Source: Actinoplanes subtropicus
GTDB taxonomy: Bacteria; Actinomycetota; Actinomycetes; Mycobacteriales; Micromonosporaceae
Reading direction: 5' to 3'
Length of the DNA: 64,000 nucleotides
Assembly: GCF_000721705.1 (NCBI RefSeq)
Contig: NZ_JOJL01000001.1
Span: 1-64,000 of the forward strand
Below, one piece after another: positions 17,175 to 27,418 of the stretch; position 1 is the stretch's first letter, and every line of letters starts with the position of its first letter. The notes under the pieces are model-generated. The model was not told the origin of the DNA. It did not search any database and saw only the letters and a list, made by a program, of their open reading frames with translations. The position numbers and the translations under genes were made by a program.

Positions 17175-18611
17175 TTGCGAAACACTTACCAGGCACCGGT
17201 CCTCGACGATCTCGAGGCGGACCCCACGACCGGCGAGCTCGAGCTCGAGGAGCGGCATTCGCTGCGGCGCGTCGCCGGGCTCTCCACCGAGCTCACCGAC
17301 ATCACCGAGGTCGAGTATCGGCAGCTGCGGCTCGAGCGGGTGGTCCTGGTCGGGGTCTGGACCGAGGGCACCATCGCGGACGCGGAGAACTCGCTGACCG
17401 AGCTGGCCGCGCTCGCCGAGACCGCCGGGTCGCAGGTGCTCGAGGGGCTCATCCAGCGGCGTGGCCGGCCCGACGCGGCCACTTTCATCGGCCGGGGCAA
17501 GGTCGACGAGCTGCGTGACGTGGTCGTCTCGACCGGCGCCGACACGGTGATCTGCGACGGCGAGCTGTCCCCGTCCCAGCTGCGCAACCTGGAGCAGCAG
17601 ACCAAGGTCAAGGTCGTCGACCGGACCGCGCTGATCCTCGACATCTTCGCCCAGCACGCGAAGAGCAAAGAGGGCAAGGCGCAGGTCGAGCTGGCCCAGC
17701 TGCAGTACCTGCTGCCACGCCTGCGTGGCTGGGGCGAGACGCTGTCCCGGCAGTCCGGCGGCTCCGGCCGCGGCGGCGGTGCGGGCGGCGGCGTGGGCCT
17801 GCGCGGTCCCGGTGAGACCAAGCTCGAGACCGACCGCCGGCGGATCAACCAGCGCATTGCGCGCCTGCGGCGGGAGATCAAGGCCATGCGGACCGTACGC
17901 CAGACCAAGCGCTCGCGCCGGCAGGCGAGCGGCGTCCCCGCCGTGGCCATCGCCGGCTACACGAACGCCGGCAAGTCCAGCCTGCTCAACCGGCTCACCC
18001 AGGCCGGCGTGCTGGTGGAGAACGCGTTGTTCGCCACCCTCGACCCGACCACCCGGCGCACCGCCGCCGAGGACGGCCGGGTGTTCACCCTCTCCGACAC
18101 GGTCGGCTTCGTCCGGCACCTGCCGCACCAGATCGTCGAGGCGTTCCGCTCGACGCTTGAAGAGGTGGCCGAGGCCGACCTGGTCGTGCACGTGGTCGAC
18201 GGTGCGCACCCGGACCCGGAGGGTCAGGTCAGCGCGGTCCGCGAGGTGCTGGGCGAGGTGGGCGCCGACCGGATCCCCGAGCTGCTGGTGATCAACAAGG
18301 TGGACGCCGCCGACGAGGAGAGCCTGCTGCGGCTCAAGCGCACCTGGCCGGAGGCGGTTCTCGTCTCGGCCCGCAGCGGCGTCGGGATCGACGAGCTGCA
18401 CGCGGCGATCGCGCAGCGGCTGCCCCGCCCGGCCGTCGATCTGCGGGTCATCCTTCCGTATGACCGAGGTGACCTGGTCGCCCGAATTCATCGGTCCGGT
18501 CAGGTACTCAACACCCGCTACACGGATGAGGGTACCGAGTTGCAGGTGCGGGTCGGCGAACAGCTCGCTGCCGAGCTGGAGTCGTTCCGCGACGGAGAGT
18601 TGATGCGCTGA
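17175..18611 (+). CDS. hflX: Ribosome-associated GTPase HflX
   Basis: 478 residues. Binds and splits stalled ribosomes. The N-terminal HflX domain contains ATFIGRGKVDEL and the Gly-rich loop GGSGRGGGAGGG before GLRGPGETKLETD; the G domain has G1 GYTNAGKSS (about residues 259-267), G3 DTVGF and G4 NKVD. TTG 17175 is selected because AGGAGG (17161-17166) lies 8 nt upstream; no other in-frame start has a ribosome site. Confidence 0.94.
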   Translation: MRNTYQAPVLDDLEADPTTGELELEERHSLRRVAGLSTELTDITEVEYRQLRLERVVLVGVWTEGTIADAENSLTELAALAETAGSQVLEGLIQRRGRPDAATFIGRGKVDELRDVVVSTGADTVICDGELSPSQLRNLEQQTKVKVVDRTALILDIFAQHAKSKEGKAQVELAQLQYLLPRLRGWGETLSRQSGGSGRGGGAGGGVGLRGPGETKLETDRRRINQRIARLRREIKAMRTVRQTKRSRRQASGVPAVAIAGYTNAGKSSLLNRLTQAGVLVENALFATLDPTTRRTAAEDGRVFTLSDTVGFVRHLPHQIVEAFRSTLEEVAEADLVVHVVDGAHPDPEGQVSAVREVLGEVGADRIPELLVINKVDAADEESLLRLKRTWPEAVLVSARSGVGIDELHAAIAQRLPRPAVDLRVILPYDRGDLVARIHRSGQVLNTRYTDEGTELQVRVGEQLAAELESFRDGELMR

Positions 18612-18667
18612 CCTGGGTTGACTTACGCGAAACATCGTTTCGGGACGCCGCATGCGACACTGATCGG

Positions 18668-20281
18668 ATGCGGCGTCTCGTCTTTCCGGTCATCGCGGCC
18701 GCCGGCCTGGTGATGGTCGGTCCGTCCAGCGCGTTCGCGGACGACCCGGCACCGACCGTCAGCGTTCCCGCGACGGCCGGCAAGAAGCTCTGCAAGGTGA
18801 CCGACCCGCGGCTCGACGAGCTGTCCGGGCTGGTCGCCACCGCGAACGGCTACATCGCGGTCGACGACAGCTCGACGCTGGCCAACCACAAGAAGGTCTT
18901 CTACCTCGACACCAAGTGCCAGGTGACCAACGCGGAGGCGTACAGCGGGCAGGGGCCGCGCGACACGGAAGATCTGATCCTCTCGCCGGACAAGAAGACG
19001 CTGTGGATCGCCGACATCGGCGACAACAACTACAACAAGGACGACAGCCGGCGCCCCTCGATCGCCATCTGGAAGATGCCGGCCGACGGCTCGAAGAAGC
19101 CGACGCTGTACCGGATGAAGTATCCCGAGGGTGACTATCACGACGCCGAGGCGCTGCTGCTCACCGGCGACAACACCCCGCTGATCATCACCAAGGAGAT
19201 CGACAAGCCGGCCAACGTCTATGAGCCGAGCGGCCCCCTGGTGGCCAACAGCGAGCAGGGCGTGTCGCTGAAGAAGGTCGCCACGCTGACCGTCGCGGCG
19301 ACCGAGACGCCCGCGAACCCGCTCGGCCGGATCGGCAACAAGACGATCGTCGGCGGCGCGATGGCGGCCGGCGGCGACAAGGTCGTGCTGCGCACCTACA
19401 CCGACGCGCTGGAGTGGGACGTGTCCGGCGGCGACGTGCTCGCGGCGATCCAGAAGAAGCCGCGGACGACCGGCCTGCCGAACGAGACGCAGGGCGAGGC
19501 GATCACCTACAGCGCCGACGGCAAGTACTTCGACACCGTGTCCGACATGTCCGGTAACCATGACACGGCGAACTACATTCTCCAGTACACCCCGGCCACC
19601 ACGGTCGCGGTCGAGAAGAAATCCTCGGACACGGCGGCCGGTGGCGGAAAGGCCTGGTACGCGGACTTGACGATCAACCAGATCACCTACTCGGTCGGCG
19701 CGGTCGGACTGATCGGCCTGCTGCTGGTCGGCGCCGGCGTGCTCGGCATCGTCAAGCACCGCCGCCGGCTGGCCGACATGCCGCCGCCGGTCGAGCTGGA
19801 CCGCCCGTCCGGCGACCCGGAGACCGAGCTCATCGGCGTCGGCGGCGCGCAGCAGGGCGGCGCGTACGGCGGCGGCGGAGTCTACGGCGGCGGCCCGGGC
19901 GGCGGTCCCGGCGGCGGCCCAGGCGGCTCCGGTCAGCGCGGCGGCCCGGTCTACGGCGGCGGTGGTGGTGGCGGCGGTCCGCAGTACGGCCGTCCGCAGC
20001 AGGGTGGCCCGGGCGGCGGTCAGGGCCGTCCGCAGCAGCCGCAGCGCCCGCAACAGCCCGGCGTGTACGGCGGGCGGGGCGGGGGCCAGGGCGGTGGCGG
20101 CGGTCAGTACGGCCAGCCGCGCGGGCCCCAGCAGGGCCAGCGTCCGCAGCGCCCGGCCGGTCCGCCGCCGGGTGGTGGTCAGCCGCCTCGGCCGCAGCAG
20201 GGCCAGCGCCCCCCGGGCGGCGGCACGTACGGTCAGCCGGGCGGGCGCGACGGCTACGACGACCCCGGCTACCGCCGCTGA
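18668..20281 (+). CDS. Secreted/membrane protein, propeller-like ectodomain and Gly/Pro/Gln-rich cytoplasmic tail
   Basis: 537 residues; family not named. Residues 1-24 are a signal peptide (cut after SAFA). Residues ~25-335 form a soluble domain with repeated blade-like strands (DLILSPDKKTLWIADIGDNN, EAITYSADGKYFDTVSDMSG), resembling beta-propeller lipases/esterase-like proteins. A single membrane helix follows (about 341-363) with a KHRRR stop-transfer. The last ~150 residues are low-complexity: GG-Y-GGG, QQG, RPQ and PPG runs, predicted disordered and inside the cell. The gene is convergent with lexA, with a strong hairpin between. Confidence 0.75.
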   Translation: MRRLVFPVIAAAGLVMVGPSSAFADDPAPTVSVPATAGKKLCKVTDPRLDELSGLVATANGYIAVDDSSTLANHKKVFYLDTKCQVTNAEAYSGQGPRDTEDLILSPDKKTLWIADIGDNNYNKDDSRRPSIAIWKMPADGSKKPTLYRMKYPEGDYHDAEALLLTGDNTPLIITKEIDKPANVYEPSGPLVANSEQGVSLKKVATLTVAATETPANPLGRIGNKTIVGGAMAAGGDKVVLRTYTDALEWDVSGGDVLAAIQKKPRTTGLPNETQGEAITYSADGKYFDTVSDMSGNHDTANYILQYTPATTVAVEKKSSDTAAGGGKAWYADLTINQITYSVGAVGLIGLLLVGAGVLGIVKHRRRLADMPPPVELDRPSGDPETELIGVGGAQQGGAYGGGGVYGGGPGGGPGGGPGGSGQRGGPVYGGGGGGGGPQYGRPQQGGPGGGQGRPQQPQRPQQPGVYGGRGGGQGGGGGQYGQPRGPQQGQRPQRPAGPPPGGGQPPRPQQGQRPPGGGTYGQPGGRDGYDDPGYRR

Positions 20282-20349
20282 GAGACCAAAGCGGGGCCTT
20301 TGCCGTACGGCGGTCGGAGCGCGACCACGCAGGACAGCCCGGCGGCCGG

Positions 20350-20379
20350 GGACGGCCCGGTGGTGCAGCCGGGCCGTCC
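20350..20379. terminator. Bidirectional hairpin between convergent genes
   Basis: A perfect 11-bp stem (20350-20360 with 20369-20379) with an 8-nt loop sits in the 138-nt gap between the tail-rich membrane protein and lexA. It has no T-run, as is usual for actinobacterial terminators. Confidence 0.55.
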
Positions 20380-20419
20380 GGCACGCCGGGGACCTGTCCG
20401 ATCCGTACGGTAGGCGGAA

Positions 20420-21202
20420 TCAGACCCGGCGGAGGACCGCCACGACCTTGCCCATGATGGTCGCGTCATCGCCGGGGATCGGGTCGAACGCGGGGTTGGC
20501 GGGCATCAGCCAGACGTGGCCGTCGCGCTGGCGGTAGCTCTTGACGGTCGCCTCGCCGTCGATCATGGCGGCCACGATGTCGCCGGCGACCGCGGTGGGC
20601 TGCTGGCGGACGACCACCCAGTCACCGTTGCAGATCGCCGCGTCGATCATCGACTCGCCCTTGACCTCGAGCATGAAGACGTCGCCCTCGCCGACCAGCT
20701 CGCGTGGCAGCGGGAAGAACTCCTCCACCGCCTGCTCGGCCAGGATCGGGCCGCCGGCGGCGATGCGGCCGACCAGCGGCACGTAGGCCGGCTGGGGGCG
20801 CGCGCTGCGCACCGTCTCGTCGTCGACCAGCTCGCTGGGCGAGCGCACGTCGACGGCGCGCGGACGGTTCGGGTCGCGGCGCAGGAAGCCCTTGTTTTCC
20901 AGGGCCTTCAGCTGATACGCCACGCTGGACGGGGAGACCAGGCCGACCGCCTCGCCGATCTCACGCACGCTGGGCGGATAGCCGTAGCGCTCCACCCAGT
21001 CGCGGATGAACTCGAGGATGCGCCGCTGGCGGGCGGTGAGGTCGGCGGTCACCAGGTCGGGGAAGTGGCTGACCACGGGTGTGACCGACCGCAGCTGCGG
21101 CGCCTCGGGGCCGCGGGCCCGGCCCGGCGCCCGGCGGCGCGCCGCGGACTCGGGCTTGGTCATCTGCTGTTGTTGCCGGCTCGTCCGGTCGTCGGTCGAC
21201 AC
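20420..21202 (-). CDS. lexA: LexA, SOS-response repressor
   Basis: 260 residues. Represses DNA-damage genes until RecA filaments trigger self-cleavage. Winged HTH at about residues 56-120 ([20 protein letters not shown]); cleavage bond Ala149-Gly150 in RIAAGGP; catalytic Ser184 (KGESMID) and Lys221 (EATVKSY) all intact. Start GTG 21202 is preceded by GGGAGG; ATG 21163 (MTKPES) is a weaker alternative. It is divergent from a LysM protein, with SOS-box-like sequences between, matching the lexA / Rv2719c layout of mycobacteria. Confidence 0.95.
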   Translation of the reverse strand: MSTDDRTSRQQQQMTKPESAARRRAPGRARGPEAPQLRSVTPVVSHFPDLVTADLTARQRRILEFIRDWVERYGYPPSVREIGEAVGLVSPSSVAYQLKALENKGFLRRDPNRPRAVDVRSPSELVDDETVRSARPQPAYVPLVGRIAAGGPILAEQAVEEFFPLPRELVGEGDVFMLEVKGESMIDAAICNGDWVVVRQQPTAVAGDIVAAMIDGEATVKSYRQRDGHVWLMPANPAFDPIPGDDATIMGKVVAVLRRV

Positions 21203-21388
21203 GTCCGCCCTCCCTGTCGGCCAAGTGCCTGTCGGCACGTGGTGCGCTCGCGGAGCCGGCGCGGAATGCCGTGGGGATGGCGTTCGCCCGGCTGACCCCT
21301 CTTGTCGGAAACCGTAGTGGCGGGGTCCGACATATTCAAACATCTGTACGACTTTCCCTCGGCGTGTCGCTCTTCGGTGCTCGACTTC

Positions 21389-21442
21389 CGTACGTGTGTT
21401 CTGATAGACCGTCGTACGGGCGTTCGATCGAACGAGTGTCCT
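21389..21442. promoter_or_regulatory. Two SOS (LexA) box candidates
   Basis: Actinobacterial LexA sites follow CGAAC-N4-GTTCG. At 21389-21402 the sequence is CGTAC-GTGT-GTTCT (8 of 10 conserved positions). At 21429-21442 it is CGAAC-GAGT-GTCCT (8 of 10), overlapping a perfect 12-bp palindrome GTTCGATCGAAC (21422-21433). Both lie in the shared lexA / LysM-gene promoter region. Confidence 0.55.
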
Positions 21443-21478
21443 AACCGTTGATCTTGGCCAAAGGGGAGAGGGCGAGTT

Positions 21479-21802
21479 GTGATGGTCGCGCACACCGTTC
21501 GGCGGGCCGAGCCGCCGTTGCGCCTGACCCGCCGCGGCCGGGCCGTGGTGCTGATCCTGCTCGCGGCGGTCGCCTGCGCCGCGAGTGTCGTGTTGTTCAC
21601 CACGGCGTCCCGGGCCTCCAGCGACTCGGCGACCCCGGGCCCCACGATCACCGTCCGGCCCGGCGACACGCTGTGGGAGATCGCGTCGGCGGTGCGTCCC
21701 GGCCGCGACGTCCGGGAGTCGGTGGCCGAGCTTCGCGACCTCAACCACCTGACCGGCTACGATCTTCAGCCCGGCCAGGTGCTCACTCTCCCGCGTACGT
21801 GA
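21479..21802 (+). CDS. LysM-domain membrane protein, probable SOS-induced division regulator (Rv2719c/ChiZ-like by position)
   Basis: 107 residues. One membrane segment (about residues 22-41), a short Ser/Thr linker, then a single LysM domain ([20 protein letters not shown], about 57-76, ending QPGQVLTLP) that binds peptidoglycan outside the cell. In mycobacteria and corynebacteria the gene in this place opposite lexA encodes an SOS-induced protein that blocks septation. No catalytic domain is present here. GTG 21479 or ATG 21482 follows a GGGGAGAGGGCGAG purine tract. Confidence 0.8.
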   Translation: MMVAHTVRRAEPPLRLTRRGRAVVLILLAAVACAASVVLFTTASRASSDSATPGPTITVRPGDTLWEIASAVRPGRDVRESVAELRDLNHLTGYDLQPGQVLTLPRT

Positions 21803-21827
21803 TCTTCTCTCTCCCGCGTACGTGATC
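21786..21827 (+). repeat. 19-bp direct repeat over the LysM gene stop codon
   Basis: An identical 19-bp block (21786-21804 and 21809-21827) recurs with a 23-bp period. The first copy contains the final codons and TGA of the LysM gene; the second is just downstream. It looks like a recent slippage duplication. Confidence 0.7.
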
Positions 21828-21943
21828 AAGGGGTTAATGCTCCGTTGATCTTGCGAGAACGGGACGAAGCGCGGCGGTCGGTAGTCGCCGGTACACCGCA
21901 CGTGTTGAGTCGGAAAATACGGCGCGTCGGCGCGCCGCTGAGC

Positions 21944-21972
21944 TTGCGTCCGCGTCCGCGTCGGCATACCGT
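21944..21972 (+). promoter_or_regulatory. Candidate promoter of nrdR-nrdJ
   Basis: TTGCGT (21944-21949), 17 nt, TACCGT (21967-21972). Transcription would start near 21979, directly before the dyads and DnaA boxes, so these would sit in the early leader where bound proteins can block RNA polymerase. Confidence 0.35.
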
Positions 21973-21979
21973 CTACCCC

Positions 21980-22005
21980 AACATCTAGTAGTTACAAGGG
22001 TGTAA
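21980..22005. promoter_or_regulatory. Two dyads, candidate NrdR-box region
   Basis: AACATCTAGTAGTT (21980-21993) is a 10-of-14 palindrome around CTAG, resembling actinobacterial NrdR boxes as I recall them; TTACA-AGGG-TGTAA (21992-22005) is a perfect 5-bp inverted repeat. NrdR normally binds two boxes upstream of ribonucleotide-reductase genes. The 12-bp centre spacing is shorter than the classical three turns, so the second may be another site. Confidence 0.4.
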
Positions 22006-22006
22006 G

Positions 22007-22046
22007 TCATCCACAGGTTGGGGTTGACCTCCCCGGGTTATCCACA
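22007..22046 (+). promoter_or_regulatory. Two DnaA boxes upstream of nrdR
   Basis: TCATCCACA (22007-22015, one mismatch) and TTATCCACA (22038-22046, perfect consensus) lie in the same orientation, 31 bp apart (about three helical turns). DnaA binding to such sites controls nrdAB in Escherichia coli; here they precede the NrdR repressor and the class II reductase. Confidence 0.65.
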
Positions 22047-22143
22047 GGCCGTCCACGGCGGCGCGATGGAAATGACCATCGCGACGTCGCGCTTCGGCGT
22101 GTCCGGATCAGCCGCGGGGGGAGCGCTCCGGAGGGAGATCGAA

Positions 22144-22596
22144 GTGCGCTGCCCGTACTGTCGCCACGCCGACTCGCGCGTGGTCGACTCGCGTGAGGCC
22201 GACGACGGGGCGTTGATCCGGCGCCGTCGCTCGTGCCCCGAGTGCGGCAAGCGCTTCACCACGGTGGAGGAGGCGGTTCTCGCCGTGGTCAAGCGCAGCG
22301 GCGTCACCGAGCCCTTCAGCCGGACGAAGATCATGAGTGGGGTCCGCAAGGCCTGCCAGGGCCGGCCCGTCGACGAGGATGCGATCGCGAAGCTCGCGCA
22401 ACGCGTCGAGGAGACCGTCCGGGCCAAGGGCGCGGCCGAGATCCCCAGCCACGAGGTGGGGCTGGCGATCCTCACCCCGCTGCGGGAGCTCGACCAGGTG
22501 GCCTATCTCCGCTTCGCCAGCGTGTACAAGTCCTTCGACTCGCTCGACGAGTTCGAGAAGGAGATCGCCGCGCTGCGCGAGCGCCTCAGCAACTGA
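22144..22596 (+). CDS. nrdR: Transcriptional repressor NrdR
   Basis: 150 residues. Nucleotide-sensing repressor of ribonucleotide reductase genes. N-terminal zinc ribbon with CPYC (Cys3, Cys6) and CPEC, then the ATP-cone domain ([20 protein letters not shown], about residues 49-68). Length is exactly typical. GTG 22144 follows GGAGGGAG; the upstream in-frame ATGs would add about 42 residues before the zinc ribbon and are rejected. It is 44 nt upstream of nrdJ and presumably autoregulated. Confidence 0.95.
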   Translation: MRCPYCRHADSRVVDSREADDGALIRRRRSCPECGKRFTTVEEAVLAVVKRSGVTEPFSRTKIMSGVRKACQGRPVDEDAIAKLAQRVEETVRAKGAAEIPSHEVGLAILTPLRELDQVAYLRFASVYKSFDSLDEFEKEIAALRERLSN

Positions 22597-22640
22597 CGTA
22601 CAGACGAGAAGCAACAAGCGGTACGACGAGGGGGAGCAGT

Positions 22641-25520
<2,880 letters not shown>

Positions 25521-25530
25521 GACAAGCGCG

Positions 25531-25567
25531 AAAGGGGCGGTTCCGGGCGACCGGGACCGCCCCTTTT
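25531..25567 (+). terminator. Intrinsic terminator of nrdJ
   Basis: AAAGGGGCGGT (25531-25541) pairs perfectly with ACCGCCCCTTT (25556-25566), 11 bp, with a short inner loop and T-run, 10 nt after the nrdJ stop. One of the clearest terminators in the window. Confidence 0.85.
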
Positions 25568-25782
25568 CGTGTGCGCGTAGATCGAAATACGCACCGTTTT
25601 TTTGATCAATTATGGCGGGTGCGGCACGGGGCGAACGGCCTGGTTACCCTGAGGTCGGCCGGTAAAACACGTTGCTTGCCATGAGCCAACTATTGATTTC
25701 GTGCAGCGCGAAAACCGGGCCGACTAAACGGTCGTGCGGTGGGGATTTGGGTCGTGCAGGAAAATCCTCAGTAGGAGGCAAC

Positions 25783-26493
25783 GTGACCGACCTATCGACC
25801 GGCGGGTACACGCCGGACAATTCGCCGGGGGGCGAGTCCTCCCGCACCGAACAGGTCGCCGAGCAAGGCGCGCGAGCTGCCGGGCACGCGGCGACGGACG
25901 TCAAGGACAAGGCGGTCGAGCAGGCACAGCGGGTTGGCGCCGAGACCAAGGCCCAGGCCCGCAACTTGGCCGGCGACGTACGCGATCGGCTGACTGAGCA
26001 GGCGCGGACGCAGAATGACCGGCTCGCCGGCAGCATTCGCGAGACGGCGGACCAGCTCGACGAGATGCGCGGCGACCGCAGCGACTCGCCGGCGGCCACG
26101 GTCGTCGCCCGGGTGGCCGACGGTGGCCGCCAGCTCGCCGACTATCTGGACCGGAACGGGCCCGACGGCGTGCTGCGCGAGGTGCAGGACTTCGCCCGCC
26201 GCCGGCCGGGTGCTTTCCTGGCGACCGCCCTCGCGGCCGGCTTCGTCGTCGGCCGGCTGGGCAAGGGCGTCGCGAAGGCGGGCTCGCCGGCCGACAAGCC
26301 CGGCACGGACGAGTTCTCCAGCAGCTACCGGTCCACCCCGGTGACCGAGCCGCCGGCCGCGACGACGTACCCGGCGACGACGACCGTGGGCCCGACGGGC
26401 ACGGTGGGCACGGAGTACGCGGCGACCGGAACCGGCCGGCCCGTCCCGGTGGACGAGGGCTATCCGGCCGCCGAGCCGGAGATCCGGCGATGA
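25783..26493 (+). CDS. Helical, membrane-associated protein of a DUF3618/holin-type stress cluster
   Basis: 236 residues; family not named. An acidic Gly/Ser start, then about 80 residues of Ala/Gln/Arg-rich amphipathic helix (KDKAVEQAQRVGAETKAQAR), then FARRRPGAFLATALAAGFVVGRLGKG (about residues 143-168), the Gly-zipper membrane motif seen in YqjD/DUF883-like proteins, then a Thr/Pro tail. GTG 25783 is 4 nt after AGGAGG. Its stop overlaps the next start by 4 nt (ATGA), so it is the first gene of a three-gene operon. Confidence 0.7.
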   Translation: MTDLSTGGYTPDNSPGGESSRTEQVAEQGARAAGHAATDVKDKAVEQAQRVGAETKAQARNLAGDVRDRLTEQARTQNDRLAGSIRETADQLDEMRGDRSDSPAATVVARVADGGRQLADYLDRNGPDGVLREVQDFARRRPGAFLATALAAGFVVGRLGKGVAKAGSPADKPGTDEFSSSYRSTPVTEPPAATTYPATTTVGPTGTVGTEYAATGTGRPVPVDEGYPAAEPEIRR

Positions 26494-26894
26494 CCACCCC
26501 ACGGAAGGACCAGGTCGCCGAGACGTCGATCGGCGAGCTGATCGGCAACATCAGCGACGACCTGTCCCGGCTGTTCCGCCAGGAGGTCGAGCTCGCCAAG
26601 GCCGAGATCAAGCAGGAGGCGAGCAAGGCCGGCAAGGCGGCGGGCATGCTCGGCGGCGCCGGGTTCGCCGGCTATCTGACCGTCGTGCTGCTCAGCTTTG
26701 CCCTCGTGTTCGGCCTGGCGAACGTCATGGACGCCGGTTGGGCGGCGCTGATCGTGGCCGTGCTCTGGGCGATCATCGCGGCGGTGCTCTACGCCACCGG
26801 CCGCAAGCGGCTCAAGACCGTGGACCCCGTGCCGCGGCGGACGGTCGACACGATCAAGGAGGATGCGCAATGGTTGAAGAACCCGACCGGATGA
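26490..26894 (+). CDS. Putative actinobacterial Holin-X / phage-holin family membrane protein
   Basis: 134 residues. An N-terminal amphipathic helix (IGELIGNISDDLSRLFRQEV then ELAKAEIKQEA) precedes two hydrophobic helices (about residues 57-80 and 83-105), the pattern of the Actinobacterial Holin-X family (PF07332, from memory). Despite the name there is no phage context; such genes commonly travel with DUF3618 genes in soil actinomycetes and are thought to be envelope proteins. It overlaps both neighbours (4 nt and 25 nt). Confidence 0.8.
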   Translation: MTTPRKDQVAETSIGELIGNISDDLSRLFRQEVELAKAEIKQEASKAGKAAGMLGGAGFAGYLTVVLLSFALVFGLANVMDAGWAALIVAVLWAIIAAVLYATGRKRLKTVDPVPRRTVDTIKEDAQWLKNPTG

Positions 26895-27358
26895 GGCAGA
26901 ACATCGAGGCCACCCGGGCGTCGCTCACCCGCGATGTCGACCGGCTGGCCGAGAAGACGAGCCCGCGCCAGGCGGCGCGGCGCCGGTGGACCGCCGTCCG
27001 GGAGAAGGTCATGGGCAGTACCGAATCCACGGCCAACAGAGTCGAGGAGAAGGCGCAGGACGCCGCCGACGCCGTCCGGTCCGCGCCGCGGGCCGTGGCG
27101 ACCCAGACCCAGGGCAACCCGCTGGCCGCCGGGATCATCGCGTTCGGCGTGGGCATGCTGGCCGCCACGCTGATGCCGGTGACCGAGGCGGAGCGCCGCG
27201 CCGGACAGCAGCTCAAGGAGCACAGCGGCGACCTGACCGAGAAGGTCAAGGACGTCGCCGGCGATCTCAAGGAGGATCTCTCCGGTTCCGCGCGGCATGC
27301 GGTCGACGAGGTCCGCTCGACCGCTCAGGACGCCGTGCAGACCACCCGGAACGCCTGA
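26870..27358 (+). CDS. DUF3618 family protein
   Basis: 162 residues. The N-terminus has the DUF3618 pattern RQNIEATRASLTRDVDRLAE (residues ~8-27), then a basic linker and a Gly-rich membrane helix (PLAAGIIAFGVGMLAATLMP, about 84-103), then a charged helical tail. ATG 26870 is preceded by AAGGAGG inside the end of the holin-like gene. It is the third gene of the operon and ends just before a strong hairpin. Confidence 0.82.
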   Translation: MVEEPDRMRQNIEATRASLTRDVDRLAEKTSPRQAARRRWTAVREKVMGSTESTANRVEEKAQDAADAVRSAPRAVATQTQGNPLAAGIIAFGVGMLAATLMPVTEAERRAGQQLKEHSGDLTEKVKDVAGDLKEDLSGSARHAVDEVRSTAQDAVQTTRNA

Positions 27359-27365
27359 CCGGATA

Positions 27366-27402
27366 CGGATGCCGCCTGCTCGCCCCGAGCGGGCGGCATC
27401 CG
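27366..27402. terminator. Bidirectional hairpin terminator
   Basis: A stem of 17 pairs (27366-27382 with 27386-27402, one T-G wobble) with a 3-nt loop fills the 60-bp gap between the DUF3618 gene and the convergent glycan operon. No T-run. Confidence 0.65.
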
Positions 27403-27418
27403 TGCGGGACGACCGCCG

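Larger units (their letters stand above)
21803..22143. other. 341-bp control region of the nrdR-nrdJ operon
   Basis: No gene. In order: a 19-bp duplicate of the LysM gene end, a candidate promoter (21944-21972), two short dyads (21980-22005), two DnaA-type boxes (22007-22046), and about 100 nt up to the nrdR ribosome site. No cobalamin-riboswitch core was recognised, although nrdJ uses B12. Confidence 0.6.

Noticed and set aside
21803..22143. Cobalamin riboswitch upstream of nrdR-nrdJ
   Set aside because: Looked for the conserved B12-box core and did not recognise it; DNA-binding sites explain the region better. A covariance search would be decisive.
26490..26894. Holin-like gene as evidence of prophage
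   Set aside because: No lysin, capsid, integrase or attachment site nearby; the family is mostly chromosomal in actinobacteria.
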